Part shown: piece by piece, positions 26,276-34,530 of the stretch
Numbering within the stretch: the first letter of the stretch is position 1
How the letters are laid out: each line of letters starts with the position of its first letter
Source: an uncultured Bacilli bacterium
GTDB taxonomy: Bacteria; Bacillota_I; Bacilli_A; RF39; UBA660
Direction: 5' to 3'
DNA: 64,000 nucleotides
Assembly (NCBI GenBank): GCA_934148845.1
Contig: CAKPDH010000003.1
Location: forward strand, 132,492 to 196,491
Position numbers and translations under genes: made by a program
The notes under the pieces: generated by a model
Told to the model about the DNA's origin: nothing
The model's database searches: none
Seen by the model: only the letters and a program-made list of their open reading frames with translations

Positions 26276-27001
26276 ATGAAAAATATAATACCATTTAAGA
26301 AAGATGTCATTTTTAAAACTAATTTAAACGAAATAACAAGTATTTCTTTAGAACATACTTTAATTGTTAAGGATGATTCTATAAAAGGGGATTTCATAGT
26401 AAGTGGTGAGTATAAAATAAGTGAAAATAGTAAAACAGTAGAGCCTTTTTCACTTAAACTACCATTTGAAATAATGATAGATGAAAAATATGATACTAAA
26501 AAAGCAGTTATAGATATCGATGATTTCTATTATGAAATAGTTAATAATAATGTTCTTTCTATATCAATTGATGTACTACTAGATAAACTTGAAGAAAAAC
26601 CTCTTATAGCAGAAGATTTAAGAGAAGAAAACATAGAAAGAGAAATTCTTGATACAGATTCATATGATGTATTAGAAGATAACAATGATATAAAAACCGA
26701 AGAGATAGTTGATGTTAAGCCTAATGATAGTACTAAAGTAGATAGAAAATGTGATATAGAGGAGGAAGAAATGGAAAATAAAGATATTGTTAATGTAGAT
26801 AGAACTTCAATATTTTCTTCAATATCTAATGATAATGCTTATGTTACTTATAATGTATTTATATTAAGAGATGGTGATACAATTGATTCTATACTTCTTA
26901 AATACAATATAGATATAGAACAGTTAAAAAAATATAATGATATAGATGACTTAAAAGTAGGAGATAAGCTTATTATTCCAAATGTAAATGAAGGAAATTA
27001 A
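26276..27001 (+). CDS. spoVID: SpoVID-like spore coat protein with C-terminal LysM
   Basis: 241 aa from the ATG at 26276 after TAGGAG; an ATG six bases earlier is less well spaced. The N-terminal beta-rich region (ITSISLEHTLIVKDD, IKGDFIVSGEYKI) matches the SpoVID N-terminal domain. A long acidic linker (residues about 115-180) leads to one LysM domain (YNVFILRDGDTIDSILLKY to VGDKLIIPNV). SpoVID encases the spore with coat proteins by interacting with SpoIVA. Here it is shorter than the B. subtilis protein. It overlaps a ysxE-like gene, the same pairing as in B. subtilis, which supports the call. Confidence 0.82.
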   Translation: MKNIIPFKKDVIFKTNLNEITSISLEHTLIVKDDSIKGDFIVSGEYKISENSKTVEPFSLKLPFEIMIDEKYDTKKAVIDIDDFYYEIVNNNVLSISIDVLLDKLEEKPLIAEDLREENIEREILDTDSYDVLEDNNDIKTEEIVDVKPNDSTKVDRKCDIEEEEMENKDIVNVDRTSIFSSISNDNAYVTYNVFILRDGDTIDSILLKYNIDIEQLKKYNDIDDLKVGDKLIIPNVNEGN

Positions 27002-27875
27002 CAAGTTACTTAAAGATAAAAATATTATTACTCATAGTTATAAAAAGATAGGAAATGTGTTTATTGTAGACACTAACAAGGGTAAATACGTATTAAAGAA
27101 AAAAAGTAATAAAGATTATATATATAATTATTTAGATACTAGAAATTTTAATTATTATCCAAAAATTTATGATTTAGATAATTATACATTAACAGAGTAT
27201 GTAGAAGATATTAATATACCTGATGAACAGAGAATAATAGATCTTATTGATCTTACATCACTTCTTCATAATAAAACAACACATTATAGAGAGACAACTG
27301 AAGATGATTATAAGAAAATATATGAAGATTTATCTAATAATTATGAATACCTATATGAATACTACAATGATTTAATAACAATAATAGATTCTCATGTATT
27401 TATGAGTCCAAGTGAATATTTACTTTCAAGAAATGTAAGTTTTATATTTAAATCAATTACTGAAGGTAAAAAGTATGTAGAAAAATTTTTATCTAATGTT
27501 TCTGATATGAATAAAATGAGAGTATCAATAGTACACAATAATTTAGATTTATCACATTATATAAGAAATAATCATGAATATTTAATTAGTTGGGATAAAT
27601 CCAAAATAGATATACCTGTTTTTGATTTATATATACTTTATAATAAAAATTATGCTTTAGTAGATTTTTATGAAATTTTAAAAAGATATGAAAAAAATTA
27701 TCCTTTAAAAAAGTATGAATTAGAATTGTTTTTTATACTTATAACTATGCCTAGTAAAATAGAATTTAATGATACAGAATATAATATGTGTTACAAAATA
27801 AGTAATGAAATAGATAGATTATATAAAAGTCATGATTTAATTGAACAATATAAAAAATCAATTGTAAATAATTGA
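26988..27875 (+). CDS. ysxE: YsxE/CotS-family spore coat kinase-like protein
   Basis: 295 aa. ATG at 26988 overlaps the SpoVID-like gene by 14 bases. It has an aminoglycoside-phosphotransferase/CotS fold: an N-terminal nucleotide lobe with KKIGNVFIVDTNKGKYVLKKK and a C-lobe with IVHNNLDLSHYI, which stands where the catalytic HGD is expected. The acidic residue is changed (HNN), so catalysis is doubtful, as for several coat kinases. WDKSKIDIPVFDLYILY follows. In B. subtilis ysxE sits right after spoVID. It is likely a mother-cell coat protein. Confidence 0.78.
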   Translation: MKEINKLLKDKNIITHSYKKIGNVFIVDTNKGKYVLKKKSNKDYIYNYLDTRNFNYYPKIYDLDNYTLTEYVEDINIPDEQRIIDLIDLTSLLHNKTTHYRETTEDDYKKIYEDLSNNYEYLYEYYNDLITIIDSHVFMSPSEYLLSRNVSFIFKSITEGKKYVEKFLSNVSDMNKMRVSIVHNNLDLSHYIRNNHEYLISWDKSKIDIPVFDLYILYNKNYALVDFYEILKRYEKNYPLKKYELELFFILITMPSKIEFNDTEYNMCYKISNEIDRLYKSHDLIEQYKKSIVNN

Positions 27876-27881
27876 TTTTTT
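27854..27881 (+). terminator. Terminator after ysxE
   Basis: Stem AAAATCAAT/ATTGATTTT with an eight-base loop, then Ts. The left arm is in the last codons. Confidence 0.65.
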
Positions 27882-28053
27882 ACCATAATATTCTAAAAAA
27901 AGATAAAAATATTAATATTAAAAATAAAAATATTAAAAAGAAGTTAAATCTAGTAAATATAAATATAGTAAGTATTAATTGATAAAATAAAAGCAGAGAA
28001 AATGCTATTAATAATATCCACCATATACCTCTATTCCCACACCACTTTTTCAT
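27880..28053 (-). CDS. Small two-segment membrane protein, unknown
   Basis: 57 aa on the reverse strand: ATG at 28053 after GGTGATTT, stop at 27880. It starts MKKWCGNRGIWWILL and continues with two hydrophobic stretches separated by TRFNF, ending FFRILW. A strong ribosome site and clean hydrophobic pattern support it. It converges with ysxE, sharing the terminator region. No function can be assigned. Confidence 0.55.
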   Translation of the reverse strand: MKKWCGNRGIWWILLIAFSLLLFYQLILTIFIFTRFNFFLIFLFLILIFLSFFRILW

Positions 28054-28101
28054 AAATCACCTAATATAGTTTATTATATTAGATATATAAATTAAATTAT
28101 A

Positions 28102-28587
28102 TTAGACTATATTAGTAATAAATTTAGCTTTTTCAACTATAATAATACAGTCAGAATCAATACCTTTAATTATTTTACATATATCATTAATGAATTTTCT
28201 TTTAGTAATAATTAATAGTATAGAATAATCCTTATCCATACAAGATAATCTCGTTATTTTATAATTATTTAAATTTTTAATAATATTACTTTCATATTTT
28301 TTATTTACAATACACATCAAAGAATTTGATCCTAGCGCTATTCTTTCTTCTAATCTGCTTCCTAAATATGATCCTATTATAGATCCAACTACAAAGAAAA
28401 AGATTTTTAATAAATCTTTATCTAAATTAACTATAGTAAATTTAGCAGAATATATCCAAGAAATAGTTACTAATCCTTGTAATACACTTCCAAGTTTTTT
28501 CTTTCCATTAGCAACTATTATAAGCCTTAATGTAGCAAGTGTATTTTCAACTACCTTTAGTAATAGTATAGATAAATATAGTATCAT
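28102..28587 (-). CDS. UPF0316 (DUF5698/DUF2179) membrane protein
   Basis: 161 aa from the ATG at 28587, which follows GGTGG; a TTG twelve bases earlier overlaps that site. Three membrane segments come first, with TLRLIIVANGKKKLG and GSIIGSYLGSRLEERIALG typical of the YebE/UPF0316 family. A cytosolic DUF2179 domain follows (VNKKYESNIIKNLNNYKITRLSC...DYSILLIITKR). The family's role is not established. It lies downstream of a CAAX-protease gene on the same strand. Confidence 0.82.
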   Translation of the reverse strand: MILYLSILLLKVVENTLATLRLIIVANGKKKLGSVLQGLVTISWIYSAKFTIVNLDKDLLKIFFFVVGSIIGSYLGSRLEERIALGSNSLMCIVNKKYESNIIKNLNNYKITRLSCMDKDYSILLIITKRKFINDICKIIKGIDSDCIIIVEKAKFITNIV

Positions 28588-28634
28588 AGTATCCACCAAT
28601 AGTAGTTTTATCTTATAATTAAAATTTATTCATA

Positions 28635-29318
28635 TTAAAGTATTATTTGTAGTAACATCATAAATCCATTATGTATAAAATGTATACTTATAGGTACAAA
28701 AATATTTTCTTCTTTTACATATATATATCCAAAAATGAAACCAGGTATACTATATGGTATTATAAAAAGTAAATCAATTATTGTATTAAATGATCCTATA
28801 ACATGTAATGATCCAAATACTAATCCTGATAAGAGAATATATATTATTTTATTATTAATAATTTTTTTAAATGATAGTCTAAATACTAATTCTTCTAGTA
28901 TTGGAGCAGTTATTACTGTTACATATATAGTATATATAGGAACAATTTTAAATAACTCTAGTATACTTTTTTGATTATTAGATATATTTGTTGATGTAAA
29001 AAGTGTAACTATAAAATTACTTAATACCATAAGTACTAATATAATAAGCCAATATCTAATATACTTTTTAAAACTTTTTATTTTAGTTTTAAAAAATTCT
29101 TTAAAATCAATTATTAATTCTTGTTTATATATTAATAAGATAGAAAGTGTAATAAATGTTTCATATACTATTAAATAAATAGATTTAATTTTAATATTTA
29201 AGGTATTATAATTAATATTTAATATATCTAGTGGAAGAGTAGTTAATTGTTGCATTATTAAATAGAAAATAATTACAAATGATCCTTTTAATAAGTTATT
29301 AATTTTTTCTTTACTCAT
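28635..29318 (-). CDS. CPBP-family intramembrane metalloprotease
   Basis: 227 aa with about six membrane segments. The Abi/CAAX (CPBP) motifs are present: EELVFR (glutamates and arginine of motif 1), FGSLHVIG (motif 2 histidine) and HFIHNG (motif 3). Relatives process prenylated proteins or give bacteriocin self-immunity; no bacteriocin gene is visible here. The ATG follows AGGTGAATT. It diverges from the rimP operon. Confidence 0.87.
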   Translation of the reverse strand: MSKEKINNLLKGSFVIIFYLIMQQLTTLPLDILNINYNTLNIKIKSIYLIVYETFITLSILLIYKQELIIDFKEFFKTKIKSFKKYIRYWLIILVLMVLSNFIVTLFTSTNISNNQKSILELFKIVPIYTIYVTVITAPILEELVFRLSFKKIINNKIIYILLSGLVFGSLHVIGSFNTIIDLLFIIPYSIPGFIFGYIYVKEENIFVPISIHFIHNGFMMLLQIIL

Positions 29319-29383
29319 AAATTCACCTACAATTATAATTATACCAAAAAAATAAAAAAATAGTATTAAAATATATAATTATA

Positions 29384-29392
29384 TGATATAAT
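29384..29392 (+). promoter_or_regulatory. Extended -10 promoter of the rimP-nusA-infB operon
   Basis: TGATATAAT; transcription should start near 29399-29400, a few bases before the perfect hairpin. Confidence 0.55.
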
Positions 29393-29402
29393 GAATGTGT
29401 GG

Positions 29403-29426
29403 AAAGAGTGGGGGATCCCACTCTTT
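29403..29426 (+). promoter_or_regulatory. Perfect hairpin at the 5' end of the rimP operon leader
   Basis: AAAGAGTGGG/CCCACTCTTT, ten perfect pairs with a GGAT loop, unusually G-C rich for this genome. There is no T tract, so it is not a terminator. It lies at the predicted 5' end of the transcript, 17 bases before the rimP start, and could protect the RNA end or bind a regulator. Confidence 0.7.
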
Positions 29427-29443
29427 AAAGTAATGGAGGTAAT

Positions 29444-29695
29444 ATGATTGAGGCTAAAATAAAAGCACTTATAGAAAGTTATATTGTAGATAATGGTTAT
29501 ATATTAGATGATGTTTTATATGTATATGAAGATAATAATTATTATTTAAGAATTGTAATTGACAAAAAGGGATTGATTGATATATCAGATTGTATTAAAG
29601 TTACAAAAATAATTGATCCATTAATAGAAGATGCTAATTATATTAAAGATAGTTACATACTAGATGTATGTTCTAAAGAGAAGGGATGTGAATAA
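29444..29695 (+). CDS. rimP: Ribosome maturation factor RimP, short form
   Basis: 83 aa, about half the usual 150. The N-terminal alpha/beta domain is recognisable (GYILDDVLYVYEDNNYYLRIVIDKKG, DISDCIKVTKIIDPLIE, shown here as two pieces). The motif that usually reads EVSSPGxxRPL is replaced by DVCSKEKGCE and the protein then stops, so the C-terminal SH3-like domain is missing. The position directly before nusA is standard. RimP helps 30S assembly. No later frame shows the missing domain, so this is a natural truncation or domain loss. Confidence 0.8.
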   Translation: MIEAKIKALIESYIVDNGYILDDVLYVYEDNNYYLRIVIDKKGLIDISDCIKVTKIIDPLIEDANYIKDSYILDVCSKEKGCE

Positions 29696-29696
29696 T

Positions 29697-30881
29697 ATGG
29701 ATAGTAAAGAATTTACTCGTGCATTAAATTTATTAGAAGAACAAGGAATAGACAAAGAATATATGTATGAATCTATGGTAAGTGCATTAAATAGTGCATA
29801 TAAAAAACATTTTGGTCTTTCAAATTCAAGAGTAGAAGTAGATAAAGATAAAAATGAGTTCAAATTATATTCGTATAAAACAGTAGTACTTGATAAAAAT
29901 CATAAAGAATCATTAGATGAGGATCAAATTCCAATTAAAGATGAAGAAGTATTAACAGAAGAAGAACTAAATGATGAGGAGTTAGAGGACCTTCCAGAAG
30001 AATTTAGATATAGACCATTTGTATTTAATGATAAAATACATATAACTTTAGAAGATGCAAAAAAAATTGATCCAAGTATTAAAGTAGGTGATACAATAGA
30101 AGAATTAGTTTCACCAAAGGAATTTGGGCGTGTAGCTGCATCAACTGCTAAACAAGTAATAGTACAAAAGGTAAGAGAGGCAGAAAGAAATAATATAGCT
30201 AGTATATTTGGTGAAAAGCAAGATGAAATGATGGTAGGTACTGTTGATATGGAAGATGAAAACAACTACTATATTAATCTTGGTAAAGCACAAGGACTTT
30301 TACCTAAAACAGAAATAATACCTGGTGAGAATATTAAAATGGGATCTAGTATTAAAGTATATATTAGCAAAGTAGATATTAATTCAAAGGGAGCTTTAAT
30401 ATTACTTACAAGAAAACACTATGGATTTATAAAAAGATTATTTGAACTTGAAATACCTGAAATTAGTGATGGGACTGTTTTAATATATAGTGTTGCAAGA
30501 GAAGCAGGTGTTCGTACTAAAATAGCTGTTTATTCAGAAAATAGTAATGTAGATCCTATAGGATCTTGTATAGGAGAGAAAGGTAGCAGAATTGCTAATA
30601 TATTAAAAGAATTAGGAAATGAAAAAATAGATATTGTTAAATATTCAAAGGATCCTGTTGAGTTTATACAAAATGCTCTATCACCAGCTAAAGATGTTAA
30701 GGTATATATACTTGATGAAAAAACTAAAGAAACTATGGTAATAGTTGATGATAAAAATTTAAGTTTAGCTATTGGAAAACATGGAATAAATATAAAACTT
30801 GCAAGTAGATTAACACACTATAAATTAGATGTTAAAACATTTGATCAAGTTCGTGAAGCTGGAATTAATATTTTGGAGTAA
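29697..30881 (+). CDS. nusA: Transcription termination/antitermination factor NusA
   Basis: 394 aa from the ATG at 29697 (AAGGGATG upstream); the open frame to 29664 overlaps rimP. It contains the N-terminal polymerase-binding domain (KEFTRALNLLEEQGIDKEY), an S1 domain (VGTVDMEDENNYYINLG), KH1 (AREAGVRTKIAVYS; GSCIGEKGSRI) and KH2 (LAIGKHGINIKLASRL). There is an acidic insertion near residue 85-100 (LTEEELNDEELEDLPEE). NusA acts on RNA polymerase pausing and termination. It is second in the rimP operon. Confidence 0.95.
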   Translation: MDSKEFTRALNLLEEQGIDKEYMYESMVSALNSAYKKHFGLSNSRVEVDKDKNEFKLYSYKTVVLDKNHKESLDEDQIPIKDEEVLTEEELNDEELEDLPEEFRYRPFVFNDKIHITLEDAKKIDPSIKVGDTIEELVSPKEFGRVAASTAKQVIVQKVREAERNNIASIFGEKQDEMMVGTVDMEDENNYYINLGKAQGLLPKTEIIPGENIKMGSSIKVYISKVDINSKGALILLTRKHYGFIKRLFELEIPEISDGTVLIYSVAREAGVRTKIAVYSENSNVDPIGSCIGEKGSRIANILKELGNEKIDIVKYSKDPVEFIQNALSPAKDVKVYILDEKTKETMVIVDDKNLSLAIGKHGINIKLASRLTHYKLDVKTFDQVREAGINILE

Positions 30882-30885
30882 TAAT

Positions 30886-31143
30886 ATGAAAAAAATACCA
30901 ATGAGAACTTGTATTGTAACAGGTGAAAAGCTAGAAAAAAAGGAACTTATTAGAGTTGTTAGAGACAAAGAAGGCCATGTTTTTATAGATGATATAGGCA
31001 AATCTAATGGTAGAGGTGCTTACTTAAAAAAAGATGTAGAAGTAATAAAGAAAGCTGAAAAAAGTAAAATATTAAACAAAAAGCTTGAAATAGAAGTACC
31101 TAGTAGTATATATAGTGAGTTAATTAGTAAGGTTGGTGCATAA
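30886..31143 (+). CDS. rnpM: RNase P modulator RnpM (YlxR)
   Basis: 85 aa from the ATG at 30886, after TTGGAGTAATA at the nusA end. The YlxR signature is clear: PMRTCIVTGEKLEKKELIRVVR, then GKSNGRGAYL. YlxR was reported to bind RNase P RNA in B. subtilis and is now called RnpM. It stands in its usual place after nusA. The ylxQ (L7Ae-like) gene that normally follows is missing. Confidence 0.93.
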   Translation: MKKIPMRTCIVTGEKLEKKELIRVVRDKEGHVFIDDIGKSNGRGAYLKKDVEVIKKAEKSKILNKKLEIEVPSSIYSELISKVGA

Positions 31144-31623
31144 ATGAAAAGAAATGATTACATATCTTGGGATGAATATTTTATGGGTCTTGCAATACTT
31201 TCTTCTATGAGAAGTAAAGATCCAAATTCACAAGTTGGGGCTTGTATTGTTAATGATTCAAATAAAATTGTGTCTGTTGGATATAACGGTGCACCAGTAG
31301 GCTATGACGATGACACTGATATGTGCTGGGATAGAGAAGGAAGCTTTCTTGAAACAAAATATGCATATGTATGTCATTCTGAATTAAATGCAATATTAAA
31401 TTCCAATAACAGTGTAAATAGTTGTAAATTATATGTAACATTATTTCCATGTAATGAGTGTGCTAAAGCAATTATTCAAGCTGGTATAAAAGAATTTATT
31501 TACTTGAGTGATAAGTATGATGGTACTGAATCTAATATTGCATCAAAAAAAATGTTAGATAAATGTGGTGTTAAGTATCATAAATATGAATTAACTAATA
31601 GAGAAATAAAAATTAATTTATAG
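31144..31623 (+). CDS. Cytidine/dCMP deaminase-family protein, first of two
   Basis: 159 aa; the ATG directly follows the rnpM stop. Zinc-binding motifs of the dCMP deaminase (ComEB-like) family are HSELNAI (H-x-E) and FPCNECAKAI (PCxxC), and the N-terminal part has SKDPNSQVGACIV and GYNGAPVG. dCMP deaminase makes dUMP for thymidylate synthesis. It occupies the ylxQ place in the nusA-infB operon, followed by a second deaminase. Confidence 0.87.
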   Translation: MKRNDYISWDEYFMGLAILSSMRSKDPNSQVGACIVNDSNKIVSVGYNGAPVGYDDDTDMCWDREGSFLETKYAYVCHSELNAILNSNNSVNSCKLYVTLFPCNECAKAIIQAGIKEFIYLSDKYDGTESNIASKKMLDKCGVKYHKYELTNREIKINL

Positions 31624-31630
31624 GAGATAT

Positions 31631-32056
31631 ATGGATAGAGAATATATGAATGAGGCTTACGTGCAAGCAAATAAATCATTTTGCATGAGAGCTAAAGTCG
31701 GGGTTGTGTTTGTTAAGGATAATAAAATAATTGCGCAAGGTTATAATAATACAGTAGGTGGTGTTAGAACTTGTGTAGAAACTGGATGTTTAAGAGAACA
31801 ATTACATATTAGAAGTGGTGAGCGAAGAGAAGTATGTAGAGCTATATGTGCAGAACAACTTGCTATTAGTGAAGCTGCAAGAAATGGAATATCACTTGAT
31901 TCTAGTACGGCTTATATTACGACATTTCCCTGTCATATATGTGCTAAACTTTTAGTAAGTAGTGGTGTTAGTAATATTGTTTATGATAAAGATTATCCAG
32001 ATATATTATCTAAAAATTTTTTGAAAGAAGCAGGAGTTAATGTGAGAAAAATATAG
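31631..32056 (+). CDS. Cytidine/dCMP deaminase-family protein, second of two
   Basis: 141 aa; ATG follows TAGGAG, seven bases after the first deaminase. It keeps the zinc site (CAEQLAI and FPCHICAKLL) but is only distantly similar to its neighbour, with a cysteine-rich loop CVETGCLREQLHIRSG and ERREVCRAIC. That loop resembles the extra zinc site in some dCMP deaminases. The division of labour between the two is unknown; one could act on a different base or nucleotide. Confidence 0.82.
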   Translation: MDREYMNEAYVQANKSFCMRAKVGVVFVKDNKIIAQGYNNTVGGVRTCVETGCLREQLHIRSGERREVCRAICAEQLAISEAARNGISLDSSTAYITTFPCHICAKLLVSSGVSNIVYDKDYPDILSKNFLKEAGVNVRKI

Positions 32057-32071
32057 AAAGTAGGTGTTTAT

Positions 32072-34168
32072 ATGATGAGTGTATTAGAATATGCTGCTGA
32101 TGTAAATAAAACTGTAAAGGAAATTTTAAATTATTGTAAAAAATTAAATATCAATGTATCTAGTGAAGATGATTATTTAGATGAAGATGCAATTACTGAG
32201 TTAGATAATACAATTTCACAAGAAGAAGATCTAGATAATTTAGAATATGAAGAAGAACTTATAGAAAAAGAAAATAAAAAGACTGAATCTTTTAATGATC
32301 CAATGAATAAGAAGCAGAATATAAGTATAAACAAAAATAAAATAAACAAAAAGGAACTTGCTAAGAAGAAAAAAGAAATGTATAAAAATAAAGAGAAATT
32401 AATTAGCAATGGACCTTCTATTGATGATAATGTTATAACATATAAAGAAGGTATGACTTTAGGAGATTTAGCTAAAGAATTATCTTTACAACCTAGTGAA
32501 TTAATCAAAAAACTTTTTATGCTTGGGATACTTGCAACAGTAAATAATAAAGTTGATTTTGATAATGCTGAATTATTAGTTTCTGAATATGGTAAGGAAC
32601 TAAAAAAAGAAAAGATAATCGATGAAACTAAATTTGAAGAATTTGAAATTAAAGATAAGGAAGAAGATTTAGTTAAAAGACCTGCTGTTGTTACTATTAT
32701 GGGGCATGTTGATCATGGTAAAACAACTCTACTTGATACAATTAGAAAAACAAATGTTGCTTTTTATGAAGCTGGTGGAATTACTCAAGCCATTAGTGCT
32801 TATCAAGTTAAGGTTAGAGATGAACTTATAACATTTATAGATACACCAGGACATGCTGCATTTACTGAAATGAGGGCGCGTGGTGCATCTATTACTGATA
32901 TGGTTATAATAATAGTTGCTGCTGATGATGGAGTAATGCCTCAAACAAAAGAGGCAATAGACCATGCTAAAGCTGCAGGTGTACCAATATTAGTTGCAAT
33001 TAATAAAATAGATAAACCTGGTGCTAATATAGAAAGAGTTATGAGTGAACTTGCAGAATATGGACTTACTCCAGATAGTTGGGGTGGAGATACTATATAT
33101 ACTAATATAAGTGCTAAAGATGGAACTGGTATAGATGAATTACTTGATAATATATTACTAGTTGCAGAAATGGAAAACTATAGAGCTAATCCATCACGTT
33201 ATGCAAGTGGTAGTGTTGTTGAAGCTAGACTTGATAAACAAGTAGGTCCAATAGTAACAATACTTGTTCAAAATGGTACATTAAGACTTGGAGATCCAAT
33301 AGTTGTTGGAACATCATATGGTAAGGTTAGAACTTTAAAAAATGACAAAGGTGAAGAAATAACAGAGGCAAAACCATCTCAACCAGTAGAAATAACTGGT
33401 CTAAATGAAACACCAAGTGCTGGAGATAAATTTATGGCATTTGAATCAGAGAAACAAGCAAGAAGTATTGGTGAAGCAAGAAAAAAAGAAGAACACTTAA
33501 AACAAAATGCTAAGGGTACTATGTCTCTTGAAGATATATTTGCTAAAATTAAAGAAGGTACAAAAGAAATTAATGTTATAATTAAAGCAGATGTTAATGG
33601 ATCTAGTGAAGCTGTAAAGAATTCTTTAGAAAAAATAGAAGTAGAAGGTGTAAAAGTTAAAGTATTAAGAAGTAGTGTAGGTGCTATTACTGAAAGTGAT
33701 ATAGTGCTTGCAAGTGCTTCTAATGCAATTATAATAGGATTTAATATTAGACCAAATAATTCTATAAGAGATTATGCTAAAGAAAAAGGCGTTGAAATAA
33801 GATTATATGATATAATTTATAAAGCAGTTGAAGATATGGAAGATGCAATGCGTGGTATGCTTGATCCAGAATGCGTTGAAAATGTTACTGGAAGTGCTGA
33901 AGTAAGACAATTATTTAAATTTTCTAAAGTAGGAACTATAGCTGGATGCTATGTGTTAGATGGTGTAATTAAATCAAATTCTAAAGTTAGAATTATTAGA
34001 GATAGCGCAGTTTTATATGATGGAGTAATTAATTCTATTCAAAGAGAAAAAGATACCGTAAAAGAAGTTAAAAAAGGATTGGAGTGCGGTATTACAATAT
34101 CTAATTTTAATGATATAAAAGTAGGAGATATATTTGAAGCTTACGAAATAGTTGAAAAGGCAAGATAA
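32072..34168 (+). CDS. infB: Translation initiation factor IF-2
   Basis: 698 aa. A short helical N-terminal segment (ADVNKTVKEILNYCKKLNI) and a lysine-rich linker precede the conserved IF2-N subdomain (EGMTLGDLAKELSLQPSEL). The G domain has GHVDHGKTT, DTPGHAAF and NKIDKPGAN. Domains II, III and IV follow to the end. IF2 is the GTPase that places initiator tRNA on the ribosome. AGGTG precedes two adjacent ATGs (32072, 32075). It is cotranscribed with nusA and, two bases downstream, rbfA. Confidence 0.97.
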   Translation: MMSVLEYAADVNKTVKEILNYCKKLNINVSSEDDYLDEDAITELDNTISQEEDLDNLEYEEELIEKENKKTESFNDPMNKKQNISINKNKINKKELAKKKKEMYKNKEKLISNGPSIDDNVITYKEGMTLGDLAKELSLQPSELIKKLFMLGILATVNNKVDFDNAELLVSEYGKELKKEKIIDETKFEEFEIKDKEEDLVKRPAVVTIMGHVDHGKTTLLDTIRKTNVAFYEAGGITQAISAYQVKVRDELITFIDTPGHAAFTEMRARGASITDMVIIIVAADDGVMPQTKEAIDHAKAAGVPILVAINKIDKPGANIERVMSELAEYGLTPDSWGGDTIYTNISAKDGTGIDELLDNILLVAEMENYRANPSRYASGSVVEARLDKQVGPIVTILVQNGTLRLGDPIVVGTSYGKVRTLKNDKGEEITEAKPSQPVEITGLNETPSAGDKFMAFESEKQARSIGEARKKEEHLKQNAKGTMSLEDIFAKIKEGTKEINVIIKADVNGSSEAVKNSLEKIEVEGVKVKVLRSSVGAITESDIVLASASNAIIIGFNIRPNNSIRDYAKEKGVEIRLYDIIYKAVEDMEDAMRGMLDPECVENVTGSAEVRQLFKFSKVGTIAGCYVLDGVIKSNSKVRIIRDSAVLYDGVINSIQREKDTVKEVKKGLECGITISNFNDIKVGDIFEAYEIVEKAR

Positions 34169-34170
34169 TA

Positions 34171-34512
34171 ATGAAAATAAAAACAGAAAAAATAAATAGT
34201 AATCTACAAAAAGAATTAAGTTATATAATAGCTAATGAAGTTAAAAATCCAAATATTAAATTTGTTACTATAACGGATGTAGATGTAACAAGCGATTTAA
34301 GTTTTGCAAAAGTATATTTTACTACAATGGGAGATATTAAAGAAACATTAAAAGGACTAATAAGCGCTAAAGGATATATTAAAAGAGAACTTGCAGATAG
34401 AATAGAATTAAGACATATTCCAGAATTAGAATTTATATATGATAAATCTATTGAATATGGAAAAAGAATAGAAGAAGAAATAAAAAAAATAAATGAAAAG
34501 GAATCAAACTAA
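34171..34512 (+). CDS. rbfA: Ribosome-binding factor A
   Basis: 113 aa KH-like 30S maturation factor. The family blocks INSNLQKELSYIIANEVKNP, VTITDVDVTSDLSFAKVYF and ELRHIPELEFIYDKSIEYG are present. ATG two bases after the infB stop; AAAAGGCAAG serves as ribosome site. It is the last gene of the operon, ending at a shared bidirectional terminator. ylxP, found between infB and rbfA in B. subtilis, is absent. Confidence 0.96.
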   Translation: MKIKTEKINSNLQKELSYIIANEVKNPNIKFVTITDVDVTSDLSFAKVYFTTMGDIKETLKGLISAKGYIKRELADRIELRHIPELEFIYDKSIEYGKRIEEEIKKINEKESN

Positions 34513-34530
34513 TTGATTCCTTTTATTTTT
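34496..34530. terminator. Bidirectional terminator between rbfA and the transglutaminase-like gene
   Basis: Perfect 12-bp stem AAAAGGAATCAA/TTGATTCCTTTT with a five-base loop; the A and T flanks give a tail in both directions. Confidence 0.8.
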
